From: Gammaproteobacteria bacterium
Lineage (GTDB): Bacteria; Pseudomonadota; Gammaproteobacteria; Steroidobacterales; PWYM01
Length of the DNA stretch: 34,926 bases
Assembly: GCA_020832005.1 (NCBI GenBank)
Contig: JAFIFN010000027.1
Span: 1 to 34,926 of the forward strand
Direction of reading: 5' to 3'
Shown: one piece after another, positions 26,359 to 33,686 of the stretch
Layout: each line of letters opens with the position of its first letter
How positions within the stretch are numbered: the stretch's first letter is position 1
Program-made: the position numbers and the translations under genes
The notes under the pieces: model-generated
Seen by the model: the letters and a program-made list of their open reading frames with translations, nothing else
Told to the model about the DNA's origin: nothing
The model's database searches: none

Positions 26359-27126
26359 CTACTTGCGCTCTCGCTTGACGCTGAGATACATGGCGATCCG
26401 TCTAGCCGCCTCGGCGGAGCCGAAGCTGTCGCGGAAACGCGCCTGAGTCACTTCGTCGTCATCCGTCTGCTTGCTCTCTATCCGCGAGAACATCTCCTTT
26501 GCCGCCGCCACTGTCTCGGCCGAGTTTCGCGCTATCGAACGAGCCAGAGACAGGCCTTCTTCTTCGAGCGCCGCCGCATCGAATACGGTATCGACCAAGC
26601 CGATGGCCAGCGCCCGTTCGGCGTCCACCAGCCGCGCAGTGAACAACAGCTTCTTGGCATGCGTAACACCAACTGTGCGCGCCAGCCTCCGGGTATCACC
26701 CAGACTGTATATCAGTCCCAGCTTGGCAGGCGTGACGCCGAAGGTTGACCTATCTGAGGCGATGCGAAAATCACAGGCCACCGCGAGCGAGCACCCGCCG
26801 CCTACACACGGGCCGTCGATCATCGCGATGGTGGCGATCGGCAGCGACTCGAGCCGATTGCAGCACGCCTGCATCGACAGTTGCAGTTCATGGCGCAGGC
26901 CTTCGCTTTCCATCAGCTGCGGGAACTCACCGATGTCCGCGCCGGGGCAAAACGCGCCCTCGACTCCTGAGCGCAGCACCAGCACGCGCAGCTCACTGAA
27001 GCCCGCGAGCGTTTCAAGCACCTCCGCCAGCTCGCCCCACATCTCCACCGATACGGCATTGAAGTGCGATGCCCGGTTGAGCACCAGTTCCCCGATACCA
27101 TCGCCGGACAAGCTATAGCTGATCAT
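26359..27126 (-). CDS. Enoyl-CoA hydratase/isomerase family protein
   Basis: This 255-residue crotonase-fold enzyme has the first oxyanion segment GAFCPGADIGEF and the second DGPCVGGGCSLAVACDFRIA. The position that usually carries Pro-Glu in hydratases reads TPAKLGL, and the following GxxGG reads YSLGDTRRL, so the classic hydratase glutamate may be missing. The protein may be an isomerase, hydrolase or C-C lyase variant of the family. It is last in the six-gene operon and overlaps the deacetylase stop by 14 bp. It acts on an acyl-CoA intermediate in the cytoplasm. Confidence 0.9.
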   Translation of the reverse strand: MISYSLSGDGIGELVLNRASHFNAVSVEMWGELAEVLETLAGFSELRVLVLRSGVEGAFCPGADIGEFPQLMESEGLRHELQLSMQACCNRLESLPIATIAMIDGPCVGGGCSLAVACDFRIASDRSTFGVTPAKLGLIYSLGDTRRLARTVGVTHAKKLLFTARLVDAERALAIGLVDTVFDAAALEEEGLSLARSIARNSAETVAAAKEMFSRIESKQTDDDEVTQARFRDSFGSAEAARRIAMYLSVKRERK

Positions 27127-27964
27127 CCGCCTGTGCCGTCGCGCGAAAATGCGCAGCTATCGCGTCTCGCCGCGTCACCCAGACATCTGGCAATGTGGAG
27201 ACATGGCTTAAGAATCGATCCAACATTGCCGCGCGTCCCGGCCTTCCGATGATTCGCAGATGCAGCCCTACCGACATCATGACCGGCACCTCAGTCGTAT
27301 CATGCAGGAAGTCGATGCTGTCGATCAGGTAGTCCAGCCACTGGCGCGGCGTGTAGCCAGCATTCGACCACATCTTCATGTCGTTGGTATCGAGCTGGTA
27401 GGGCAGCACGACGATTGGCAATCCGTCCTCGTCCATGAAGGGCCATTCAGCAGAGAAATCGTCCATGTGATAGACGTAGCCGGCCTCCGCCAGCAAGCGG
27501 CGCGTATTGTCGGTTGTCAGATAACGGCTCAGCCAGCCGCACGGCCTCTGGCCTGTGGCCTTTTCTATCGCGTTGGTAGAACGCGCGATGAAGGCACGTT
27601 CTTCCTCTTCGTTCATACGGAACTGGAACTGCCAGCGATAGCCGTGACTCGCCGCCTCATCGCCTCGCGCCGAGATCGCCTTACCGAGCCATGGCGCGGA
27701 CTCCAGTGCCTGGCCGCACACCGTCCATGTGGCTGCTACGCCATGCTTGTCGAGTAGCCCGATCACGCGTTTCGCGCCTACCTGGATGCCGAACCGATAG
27801 TTGCTCTCGTTGGGATAGGAGCGGATCGGATCTTTCACCACCATGCCCAGCTCGTCTACCGGTTCCATGCCCTTGTCGCCGCGGGCAACCGACCGCTCAG
27901 CGCCTTCCTCGACGTTGACTACCAGTGAAAGGGCAATGCGTTTTGCACCCGGCCAGCTATCCAT
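27113..27964 (-). CDS. PuuE-like polysaccharide-deacetylase family protein (allantoinase/cyclic-imide hydrolase type)
   Basis: The 283-residue NodB/CE4-fold hydrolase matches the PuuE allantoinase group. It begins SLVVNVEEGAE with a later GDKGMEP, has VGAKRVIGLLDKHGVAATWTVCG, the metal/catalytic ASHGYRW and PCGWLSRYLTTDNTRRLL, and LPYQLDTNDMKMW. Members hydrolyse cyclic amide rings (allantoin, cyclic imides) or deacetylate sugars. The adjacent ureidoglycolate-lyase-like gene strengthens a ureide/cyclic amide role over a polysaccharide role. ATG 27964 lies 4 bp after the acyl-CoA dehydrogenase stop; the longer frame (28006) would overlap that gene. It has no signal peptide and is cytoplasmic. 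Confidence 0.82.
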   Translation of the reverse strand: MDSWPGAKRIALSLVVNVEEGAERSVARGDKGMEPVDELGMVVKDPIRSYPNESNYRFGIQVGAKRVIGLLDKHGVAATWTVCGQALESAPWLGKAISARGDEAASHGYRWQFQFRMNEEEERAFIARSTNAIEKATGQRPCGWLSRYLTTDNTRRLLAEAGYVYHMDDFSAEWPFMDEDGLPIVVLPYQLDTNDMKMWSNAGYTPRQWLDYLIDSIDFLHDTTEVPVMMSVGLHLRIIGRPGRAAMLDRFLSHVSTLPDVWVTRRDAIAAHFRATAQADDQL

Positions 27965-27968
27965 GGGG

Positions 27969-29129
27969 TCAGTAGCTGCGTGGCATGCCCAGGACATGCT
28001 CGGCAAGATACGTCAGTATAAGATTTGAGGAGATCGGCGCGACCTGATAGAGACGCGTTTCACGAAACTTTCGCTCCACGTCATACTCTTCGGCAAACGC
28101 GAAGCCACCAAAGGTCTGCACGCAGGCTTCCGCAGCCGCCCAGCTCGCTTCAGACGCCAGCAGCTTGCCGATATTGGCCTCCTCGCCGCATTTTTGGCCG
28201 CGATCGAACATGACCGCTGCGCGCTCTACCACCAGTTGCGCTGCCTTGAGCTGCGCGTAGGCCCGGGCGATCGGAAACTGAACACCCTGATTCTGTCCTA
28301 TCGGGCGCCCAAAGACCTTGCGTTCGGTGGCATAGTCAGACGCCTTGCGGATGAACCATTCGGCATCGCCCAGGCATTCCGATGCAATCAGGATGCGCTC
28401 GGCGTTCATGCCGTCGAGGATGTGGCGGAAACCCTGGTCCGCCACGCCGATCAGATTCTCGGCCGGCACCCGGACATTATCGAAAAAAACCTCTGTGGTC
28501 GCGTGGTTCATCATCGTCCTGATGGGGCGGATGGTCAGCCCGGGGCACTCGCGCATGTCAAGCATGAATACGCTCAATCCCTCGCCCTTCTTCCGGATCT
28601 GGTCCGCCGGCGTGGTGCGCGCGAGAACGATCATGTAATCGCTGTGTTCGGCCCGACTGGTCCAGATCTTTTGCCCGTTGAGCACGTATTCATCACCGTC
28701 GCGCACAGCCGTCGTGCGTAGCGCCATCGTGTCGGAGCCGGATGTCGGCTCGGTGACGCCGAAGGCCTGCAGGCGGATGTCTCCACTCGCGATCCCAGGC
28801 AGCCACCGCTGCTTCTGATCCTGGCTGCCGTGCTTGAGGAGCGTACCCATCGTGTACATCTGCGCGTGGCAGGCTCCGGCGTTGCAGCCCTGCAGGTGGA
28901 TCTCACGCAAGATCGCCGAGGCCTGGCGCAGTCCGAGGCCCGAACCCCCATACTCTTGCGGGATCAGACTGGCCAGGAATCCCGACTGCGTCAGTTCATC
29001 AACGAAGGCGGTCGGATAGGCGCAGTCGCGGTCCAGGGCCCGCCAGTATTCCCCTGGAAAGCGCGCGCACAATGATGCTACCGCGTCGCGAATGTCGTGG
29101 AGTTCTGCCTGCTGCTCAGCGGTACTCAT
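27969..29129 (-). CDS. Acyl-CoA dehydrogenase family protein
   Basis: This 386-residue FAD enzyme desaturates an acyl-CoA. Family motifs present include [12 protein letters not shown] (FAD/substrate loop), [32 protein letters not shown] and [20 protein letters not shown]. The segment that normally reads YEGTSE with the catalytic base Glu is [11 protein letters not shown] here, so the base must be elsewhere or the chemistry differs. I recall acyl-CoA dehydrogenases with QVAPIS in other proteobacteria, suggesting a real subgroup. ATG 29129 overlaps the GST stop as ATGA; the longer frame (29495) extends into the GST gene. Confidence 0.9.
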   Translation of the reverse strand: MSTAEQQAELHDIRDAVASLCARFPGEYWRALDRDCAYPTAFVDELTQSGFLASLIPQEYGGSGLGLRQASAILREIHLQGCNAGACHAQMYTMGTLLKHGSQDQKQRWLPGIASGDIRLQAFGVTEPTSGSDTMALRTTAVRDGDEYVLNGQKIWTSRAEHSDYMIVLARTTPADQIRKKGEGLSVFMLDMRECPGLTIRPIRTMMNHATTEVFFDNVRVPAENLIGVADQGFRHILDGMNAERILIASECLGDAEWFIRKASDYATERKVFGRPIGQNQGVQFPIARAYAQLKAAQLVVERAAVMFDRGQKCGEEANIGKLLASEASWAAAEACVQTFGGFAFAEEYDVERKFRETRLYQVAPISSNLILTYLAEHVLGMPRSY

Positions 29130-29797
29130 CGAGTTATAGCCTGTCCTGTCGCTAGATCGGGGATCTGCTGGGCCATCGGCACTTCCATGCCCCGCTGGAC
29201 GGCAGGCCGTTGCCCTACCGTATCGAACCACCGTTGCAGATTCCTGTAGGGACCGAGATCGACACCAGACCAATCGTGCTGGGCAACCCATGGAAAACAC
29301 GCTATGTCCGCGATGGAGTAGGCGCCGGCAAGATACTCGACCTCGTGCAGGCGGTCGTCCATGACCTGGTAGAGCCGCGCTGTTTCGCCCTGGTACCTCG
29401 CGAGCACATCTGGCACCTTTGCAGACCAGTATCGATTGAACACGTTCGCCTGGCCCTGCATGGGTCCCAGCCCGCCCATTTGCCACATCAGCCACTGCAC
29501 GACGCGGGAGCGCTCCTGCACGTCGTTCGGAATCAAGCGACCTGCCATCTCGGCCAGATACAGCAGGATCGCACCGCTCTCAAATACGGCAAATCCATTG
29601 TGCACCAGCACCGGAATGCGGCCATTTGGGTTTAGCCTCATGAACCACGCCTGCTTTTGCACCTTCTCGCGCAGCGGCACTGGATTAACGGTATACGCCA
29701 GACCCAGCTCCTCCAAGGCGATCGACACCTTGCGCCCATTCGGTGTGGTCCAGGTGTAAAGATCGAGCGTGCAGTCGTGCTGTCGATTGTCCAGCAT
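29126..29797 (-). CDS. Glutathione S-transferase (YfcG/Ure2p-like)
   Basis: The 223-residue protein has an N-terminal thioredoxin-like domain with [20 protein letters not shown] (about 14-33), the cis-Pro IPVLVHNG and the Glu-Ser glutathione-binding [13 protein letters not shown] helical C-terminal domain follows, with [11 protein letters not shown] near the conserved N-capping Asp. This matches the YfcG/nu-class type, which shows disulfide-reductase or ether-cleaving activity. It starts 9 bp after the cupin stop and overlaps the dehydrogenase start. In catabolic clusters such GSTs often cleave ether or thioether bonds; that role is inference here. Confidence 0.92.
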   Translation of the reverse strand: MLDNRQHDCTLDLYTWTTPNGRKVSIALEELGLAYTVNPVPLREKVQKQAWFMRLNPNGRIPVLVHNGFAVFESGAILLYLAEMAGRLIPNDVQERSRVVQWLMWQMGGLGPMQGQANVFNRYWSAKVPDVLARYQGETARLYQVMDDRLHEVEYLAGAYSIADIACFPWVAQHDWSGVDLGPYRNLQRWFDTVGQRPAVQRGMEVPMAQQIPDLATGQAITR

Positions 29798-29806
29798 GGT
29801 GGTCGG

Positions 29807-30442
29807 TCAGTCAGACGCGCTGATGGCGAAGGTGTAGCCCAGGCGTTTGACGATGTCGCGCTTGGTGAGGTCGCCTCCGTCACACTCTCCATCGGCCCCC
29901 TGGTCCTCGAGATTCTCGTTAGTCTCATTGGTGCAGATACACACGAAATGCGTTTCCTCGGCGACTGGAAAGGGGACCTCGTGCCAGGTGCCGCGTTCCA
30001 TCACCAGCCCACCGGCCCCATCGAAGTAGAATGCTTGCACCGTATCGGGATCGGGCAGGGCCTCGCGTTCGTTCATCCAGCGACCGTCAGCGCGCCGCGC
30101 GGTTGGCTTGCCCAGCACCATGTAGAAGGGCTTGCCGGACAGCGGGATGAAGGTCTGCGTGTGCTTGGTGTGATACTCCATCCAGCGCACTTCCAGGGGC
30201 CGCTTGGTGAAGCTGACCAGGTTCAAGCAGATGTCGTCGTTGCCTTCGAACCTCGCAGGCTGCGACACCCGAACTTCGGGATAGAAGTCAATCTTGTCAC
30301 GTAGCACGCCGTTGGGCTCTGCAATGAGATAGCCATAGCCTGCCAGGCTCTCTGCGGTGGCGATAGCCGGTTTGAGCTGTCGAAGAGTGATCTCCGCTTC
30401 CTGCTTATCCAGTGTCACATTCGACTCCGTGCGCCGTCTCAT
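29807..30442 (-). CDS. Ureidoglycolate lyase (AllA)-like cupin protein
   Basis: The 211-residue protein has the AllA-type core HTKHTQTFIPLSGKPFYMVL and GTWHEVPFPV, the substrate-site His-containing strands of ureidoglycolate amidohydrolase/lyase. AllA releases urea from ureidoglycolate in allantoin catabolism. Here the gene sits in an operon with a PuuE-like cyclic amide hydrolase, so an analogous two-step ureide/amide cleavage is plausible. No purine pathway genes are nearby, so ureidoglycolate itself may not be the substrate. At 211 residues it is longer than typical AllA (about 160-170), mostly through N- and C-terminal extensions. ATG 30442 overlaps the BKACE stop as ATGA. Confidence 0.78.
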   Translation of the reverse strand: MRRRTESNVTLDKQEAEITLRQLKPAIATAESLAGYGYLIAEPNGVLRDKIDFYPEVRVSQPARFEGNDDICLNLVSFTKRPLEVRWMEYHTKHTQTFIPLSGKPFYMVLGKPTARRADGRWMNEREALPDPDTVQAFYFDGAGGLVMERGTWHEVPFPVAEETHFVCICTNETNENLEDQGADGECDGGDLTKRDIVKRLGYTFAISASD

Positions 30443-31320
30443 TGAAGCTTGAGTTTCTGCCTCGCCTGCCTGGGTGTGAGGAGCCGTGAACCAAGGTCCT
30501 CCACGATGCGACGCGCCTTCTCCACCAGCGACTCATTCGTCGCCAGCACACCCTTCTCCAGGTAAAGGTTGTCTTCCAACCCCACGCGGATATTGCCGCC
30601 CAGCAGCAACGCCTGCGCCACCATCGGCATCTCCAGTTGGCCGATGCCAAACGCGGCCCATATGGCGTTGTCCGGCAACATAGCCTTCAGTGCCAAGATG
30701 GACTGGGCTGTGGCAGGTGCGCCGCCCGGGATACCGAGGCAGAACTGGAATAACGGATCGCCAGGCACCAAGCCTTTCTGGACAAGTCTCAGCGCCAAAC
30801 CTGTTTGCCCCATATCGAATACCTCAAGCTCCGGCTTCACGCCCCACGAGCCGGCATAGGACGCCATCCTCTCGAGATCGCTGTTACGGTTGACGACCAA
30901 ATGATTTCCGAAGTTCATTGACCCGCAGTCGATGGTGCAGATTTCAGGGCGAAGCTCCTCGACATGCCGCATACGCTCGTAGGCACACACCAGGTCGGTC
31001 TGCTCCAGCAATTTGGACGGGTCATCCGGGTCGAGATGCAGCTCGCCGCCCATTCCGCACGTGAGATTGAGGATGACGTCGGTACCGCTGTCGCGGACGC
31101 GTTCCACAACCTCGCGATAGCAATCCAGGTCACGCCCGGCTTTGCCTGTGACGGGATCGCGCACATGGACGTGTACCACGGCGGCACCGGCTCGGGCGGC
31201 TCCCACGCAGCTTGCCGCGATTTGTGCGGGCGTGAACGGAACATGCGGATTCTTGCCGGTGGTGTCGCCCGCGCCGGTCACCGCGCAAGTCAGGATCACA
31301 TCTTGGTTCGGCCTGGTCAT
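30439..31320 (-). CDS. BKACE (DUF849) beta-keto acid cleavage enzyme, dehydrocarnitine-cleavage-like
   Basis: This 293-residue TIM-barrel zinc enzyme condenses a beta-keto acid with acetyl-CoA, giving acetoacetate and a new acyl-CoA. It starts ILTCAVTGAGDTTGK, carries the zinc ligands H50-x-H52 (VVHVHVRDP) and the late GGNIRVGLEDNLYL, all close to the type that cleaves dehydrocarnitine. The substrate is probably a charged or substituted beta-keto acid. ATG 31320 is the natural start (MTRPNQDVIL); the extra 18 residues of the longer frame (31374) look spurious. It is the first gene of the six-gene operon, with a 7-6-7 dyad 130 bp upstream. Confidence 0.93.
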   Translation of the reverse strand: MTRPNQDVILTCAVTGAGDTTGKNPHVPFTPAQIAASCVGAARAGAAVVHVHVRDPVTGKAGRDLDCYREVVERVRDSGTDVILNLTCGMGGELHLDPDDPSKLLEQTDLVCAYERMRHVEELRPEICTIDCGSMNFGNHLVVNRNSDLERMASYAGSWGVKPELEVFDMGQTGLALRLVQKGLVPGDPLFQFCLGIPGGAPATAQSILALKAMLPDNAIWAAFGIGQLEMPMVAQALLLGGNIRVGLEDNLYLEKGVLATNESLVEKARRIVEDLGSRLLTPRQARQKLKLQ

Positions 31321-31449
31321 TGTGGCTTTCCGCTTGTCACTTTCTGGCAGGTTGTTTTCGAGGCGGCAGAGCACGACTCCCGCCTCTCAACTCGTCGTCT
31401 CTTTCAGTCTAGGGCATCAGGAAAGCCCTTTGCTCATTCTTCACGTGCT

Positions 31450-31469
31450 ATTCCATGACCTTATGGAAT
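31450..31469. promoter_or_regulatory. Perfect 7-6-7 dyad upstream of the BKACE operon
   Basis: ATTCCATGACCTTATGGAAT is a perfect inverted repeat (ATTCCAT / ATGGAAT, 6-bp centre) 130 bp upstream of the first gene of the six-gene operon. It may be an operator for a dimeric regulator. It does not match the CATGAY-N5-GTCATG LysR sites, so a different regulator, or an attachment-site arm repeat next to the tRNA scar, is possible. Confidence 0.45.
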
Positions 31470-31477
31470 GCCCCAGT

Positions 31478-31508
31478 TGGCGCGCCCGACTGGATTCGAA
31501 ACAGTGAC
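31478..31508 (-). repeat. tRNA 3'-end fragment, probable attachment-site scar
   Basis: On the minus strand the 31 nt read GTC (end of variable loop), the T-arm ACTGT-TTCGAAT-CCAGT (one mismatch in the stem), the 3' acceptor strand CGGGCGC, discriminator G and CCA. No matching D-arm, anticodon arm or 5' acceptor (GCGCCCG expected) lies upstream, so it is only the 3' piece. Integrases of genomic islands duplicate exactly this part of tRNA genes, so the fragment likely marks an island end. The intact tRNA gene would lie outside the window. Confidence 0.6.
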
Positions 31509-31611
31509 TTTTCCACGATATGGGCGGTCGTCAGCAAGACGACTGTCGCGCTGGTGCAGAACTGTTTAGAGAAAGTGCCGGGGGAGCTGCTGACGCACCT
31601 GCGCCCAAATT

Positions 31612-31627
31612 CGGCGCTTTAGCGCCG
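31612..31627 (-). terminator. Hairpin after the secreted alpha/beta hydrolase
   Basis: CGGCGC-TTTA-GCGCCG is a perfect 6-bp stem with a 4-nt loop, 20 nt after the hydrolase stop on the minus strand. Only a weak run (AATTTG) follows, so termination may be partial. Confidence 0.45.
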
Positions 31628-31646
31628 GACGCGGCCGTTCACTTGG

Positions 31647-32630
31647 CTAGCGCAGGTCGAGCGCAGGGGAATCAAATGCCTCGCGCGCAAACAGCGCTAA
31701 TTCACGGTTGAATCTCTCGGGCTCTTCCGCAAAAGGAGAGTGGCCGGATTCGGGATAGACGCTTACGGTAACGTAGGCACCTTGCGCCTGCAGTTGTGCC
31801 GCCAGCTGCCGCCCCGGCACCTCCGGCATACTGCCATCCTTGCCGCCGACCACGAGCAGCAGCGGCACTCGGATCGCTGCGATAAGGTGCGTGTTCTCGA
31901 AAGAACGATCGAGCATGTGGGTGCGCGCGTAGGCCGGCAGCATCATCGCGATGTGCGAGGCCCGCTGGCGCCAGGTCTCGCCCATGTCATGGCTGGTTAG
32001 CAGCGCGGCGACAGCACGCGCAGCAGCAGCATTTTCTCCAGGGTCGGCGCTGAGCTGCAAGGCGCGGTTTCGTGCGAACAGTGCAGCCATTTCGGGATCC
32101 GGTGGTGGTGGTGGCGGCGTAAGTCCCCCGTAGCCGCCAGTGAGCACGATGCCGGAGAGGTTGACTGATCCGTAGTGCCGCAGATAATCGGCCACCACGA
32201 GCGTGCCATAGGACCAGCCCATCAGCACCGGCCGGTCCAGGGCCAGCGAGTCAATGATGGCCTGAACATCACCGGCCCAGTTTGTCGACTCCATGTAGGC
32301 CGCCGCCTCCCAAGGCTTGCCAGAGTTGCCATGCCCTCGCAGATCGAAACTGACCACATGGAACTCGTCGGTGAGTGGCGGCATCAGCTGCTCCTCAAAC
32401 GACACATGGCTCTGACCGATACCATGGATCAGCAGCAGCGTTTCGTTCGCCGGGTCACCTGCCGAGACGACGTTCAATGGAACGCCACCATGGCCAGGCA
32501 CGACGTGGTAGCGAGGTTCGGCATTGGCTGTTGGCAGAGGCGTTGTGGCCGAGGCTACGGCGAGCAGGGCACCAGCAGCCAAAGTCTTCCAGAAAAGCCC
32601 GCGATGCCTTCCGCCGTCAAATCGAGTCAT
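31647..32630 (-). CDS. Secreted alpha/beta hydrolase with complete catalytic triad
   Basis: The 327-residue protein has an N-terminal signal peptide (about 1-38, ending ANA). It then shows the oxyanion HGIG (69-72), FDLRGHGNSG (95-104) and the nucleophile elbow GWSYG (Ser140). The acid lies in VGGKDGSMPE and the His in PESGHSPFAEEP. Such enzymes cleave esters, lactones or epoxides. A proline run (GLTPPPPPPDP) lies in the cap region. The start has GAGG 8 bp upstream, but the IS21-like relic begins about 25 bp before the ATG, so the original promoter has been lost or replaced. It lies outside the tRNA scar relative to the catabolic operons, so membership in that pathway is uncertain. Confidence 0.9.
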   Translation of the reverse strand: MTRFDGGRHRGLFWKTLAAGALLAVASATTPLPTANAEPRYHVVPGHGGVPLNVVSAGDPANETLLLIHGIGQSHVSFEEQLMPPLTDEFHVVSFDLRGHGNSGKPWEAAAYMESTNWAGDVQAIIDSLALDRPVLMGWSYGTLVVADYLRHYGSVNLSGIVLTGGYGGLTPPPPPPDPEMAALFARNRALQLSADPGENAAAARAVAALLTSHDMGETWRQRASHIAMMLPAYARTHMLDRSFENTHLIAAIRVPLLLVVGGKDGSMPEVPGRQLAAQLQAQGAYVTVSVYPESGHSPFAEEPERFNRELALFAREAFDSPALDLR

Positions 32631-32654
32631 TGTGTTGCCTCAAGAGCCTGGGTT

Positions 32655-32885
32655 GTTGATTTGCACCGAAGGTTGACCCCCGGGATTTGCACTGAAAACT
32701 GACCCACCCGGATGGTCCGATTATGGCTCAGGTTCCGGATCGTTTCCGGCTTTCTCCCCCATCCGCGCTGGTTGAATGCTTGAGGTGGCAGTTGTCGGTT
32801 CCGATCCTACCGCTGTATGAAGCGGTACCCGTGGGTCACTCGTGGATGCAACAGCTAGAGTTCCATGGGTCACGTGCGGGTGCAC
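32655..32885. mobile_element. Collapsed IS21-like element (both ends, no transposase genes)
   Basis: Four copies of the pattern TTGCA-N8-TGACCC are seen. Two direct copies start at about 32658 and 32684 (each 22 bp, beginning GATTTGCAC). Two copies lie in opposite orientation at 32833-32851 and 32867-32885 (GGGTCAC-N7/8-TGCA). Multiple short repeats at each end are typical of IS21-family ends. No istA or istB sequence remains in the roughly 125 bp between, so this is a deletion derivative or a MITE-like relic. The right-hand copies are more degenerate, one reading GTGCA in place of TTGCA. Confidence 0.55.
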
Positions 32886-32935
32886 GTCAACACACAACAG
32901 CCTGGCCCACCATGGCGCCTGACATCGCGTTACGT

Positions 32936-32978
32936 AATGTAAAAGATCTTTGACAATATGTACGAAATGTTTTACATT
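32936..32978 (+). promoter_or_regulatory. Sigma-70-like promoter with flanking 9-bp operator repeats
   Basis: TTGACA (32950-32955), a 17-bp spacer and TACATT (32973-32978) form a -35/-10 pair reading toward the membrane/XRE genes. AATGTAAAA (32936-32944) and its exact inverse TTTTACATT (32970-32978) flank it, the second lying on the -10. This is the expected layout for autorepression by the XRE protein. Confidence 0.6.
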
Positions 32979-33009
32979 TCTGGCCACGAACAATCCTTGG
33001 GGTCACGCA

Positions 33010-33468
33010 ATGAAGAACATCTCGGCCTACGAAAGCACCATCTGGAGTTCGCTGATTGTCACGGTGGCGGCCTCGCTGTTCTTTTTCGGCAAGGTCTTTG
33101 GCGCTCTCGCGGCCGGGACGCCGCTGGAGCTGCCGACGATCATGCGCCTCGGCGCCGCCGTGGTCGTGATCCTGGTCGCTGTGGAGCTTGCCTTCAAGGT
33201 CGCCGTATCCGCCTGGTGCAAAGGCGAGCTGCAAACCGACGAGCGCGATCGGCTGATCGCCGCCAAGTCCGCCCGCAACGGATACTATGTCCTCATCGTC
33301 TTGCAGTTCGTGCTCATCGGCCACTTGGGCATCCACTCGATGTTCGGAGGTGGACCCTGGCTCACGATGGACGCGCCCACCCTCCTGACGTTCATGATCT
33401 TCGCGCTGGTGCTGGCCGAGATCGCGCACTTCTCCAGCCGCATCGTCTACTACCGCGTTGGAGCATGA
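33010..33468 (+). CDS. Membrane protein paired with XRE regulator (DUF2178-like)
   Basis: The 152-residue protein has four hydrophobic segments at about residues 10-35, 42-65, 88-110 and 120-145. A short cytoplasmic loop contains the acidic-basic motif LQTDERDRLIAAKSARNGYY. This loop and layout match DUF2178-type membrane proteins encoded with small XRE regulators in bacteria and archaea; function is unknown. ATG 33010 is preferred over the ORF start at 32950, which would fall inside the promoter. The XRE gene starts within its stop codon (ATGA), so the pair is translationally coupled. Confidence 0.75.
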   Translation: MKNISAYESTIWSSLIVTVAASLFFFGKVFGALAAGTPLELPTIMRLGAAVVVILVAVELAFKVAVSAWCKGELQTDERDRLIAAKSARNGYYVLIVLQFVLIGHLGIHSMFGGGPWLTMDAPTLLTFMIFALVLAEIAHFSSRIVYYRVGA

Positions 33469-33686
33469 TCACCAACCGCATCAAGGAGCTGCGATTCGCG
33501 GCGAACCAGATGACTCAGCAGGCGCTGGCCGAGCGGATCGGGGTGACGCGTCAGACGGTGAACGCGATCGAGGGCGACAAGTACTCGCCCTCGCTGGAGG
33601 TCGCGTTCAGGATCGCGCGGGTTTTCGAAGTACCGCTGGAACAGGCGTTCCAGTTCACCCCGAGGGAAAAGGAAGAGAGGGGATGA
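33465..33686 (+). CDS. Small XRE-family HTH regulator
   Basis: The 73-residue protein is a bare Cro/CI-type helix-turn-helix: IKELRFAANQMTQQALAERIGVTRQTVNAIEGDKYSPSLEVAFRIARVFEVPLEQAFQF, with the recognition helix in VTRQTVNAIEG (about 28-38). It belongs to the YgzD/YozG-like group usually coupled to a small membrane protein. It probably binds the AATGTAAAA/TTTTACATT repeats in its own promoter. It should not be taken for a controller of the restriction operon 25 kb away. Confidence 0.88.
   Translation: MITNRIKELRFAANQMTQQALAERIGVTRQTVNAIEGDKYSPSLEVAFRIARVFEVPLEQAFQFTPREKEERG

Larger units (their letters stand above)
31321..31646. other. Intergenic region with operon promoter, dyad and tRNA scar
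   Basis: It holds the presumed promoter of the BKACE operon (reading left), the ATTCCAT dyad at 31450-31469, a tRNA 3'-end fragment at 31478-31508 and a hairpin at 31612-31627 after the alpha/beta hydrolase. One short frame near 31529-31615 (VSKTTVALVQNCLEK...) is too short to assign to a family. Confidence 0.65.
32631..33009. other. Intergenic region with IS21-like relic and promoter of the membrane/XRE pair
   Basis: There is no gene here. The left two-thirds is a collapsed IS21-like element (32655-32885). The right end holds the promoter and operator of the membrane protein/XRE pair (32936-32978). Open frames within it are short and unlike known proteins. Confidence 0.7.

Noticed and set aside
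31478-31560. A functional tRNA gene on the minus strand
   Set aside because: Only variable-loop end, T-arm and acceptor are present; no D-arm, anticodon arm or matching 5' acceptor is found in the preceding 45 nt, and the T-stem has a mismatch.
31529-31615. Possible transposase relic (frame reading VSKTTVALVQNCLEK)
   Set aside because: Too short and without a diagnostic DDE or HTH motif; resemblance is impressionistic.
33465-33686. Controller protein for the restriction-modification operon
   Set aside because: It is 25 kb away, coupled to a membrane protein and has its own operator; type I systems rarely use C proteins.
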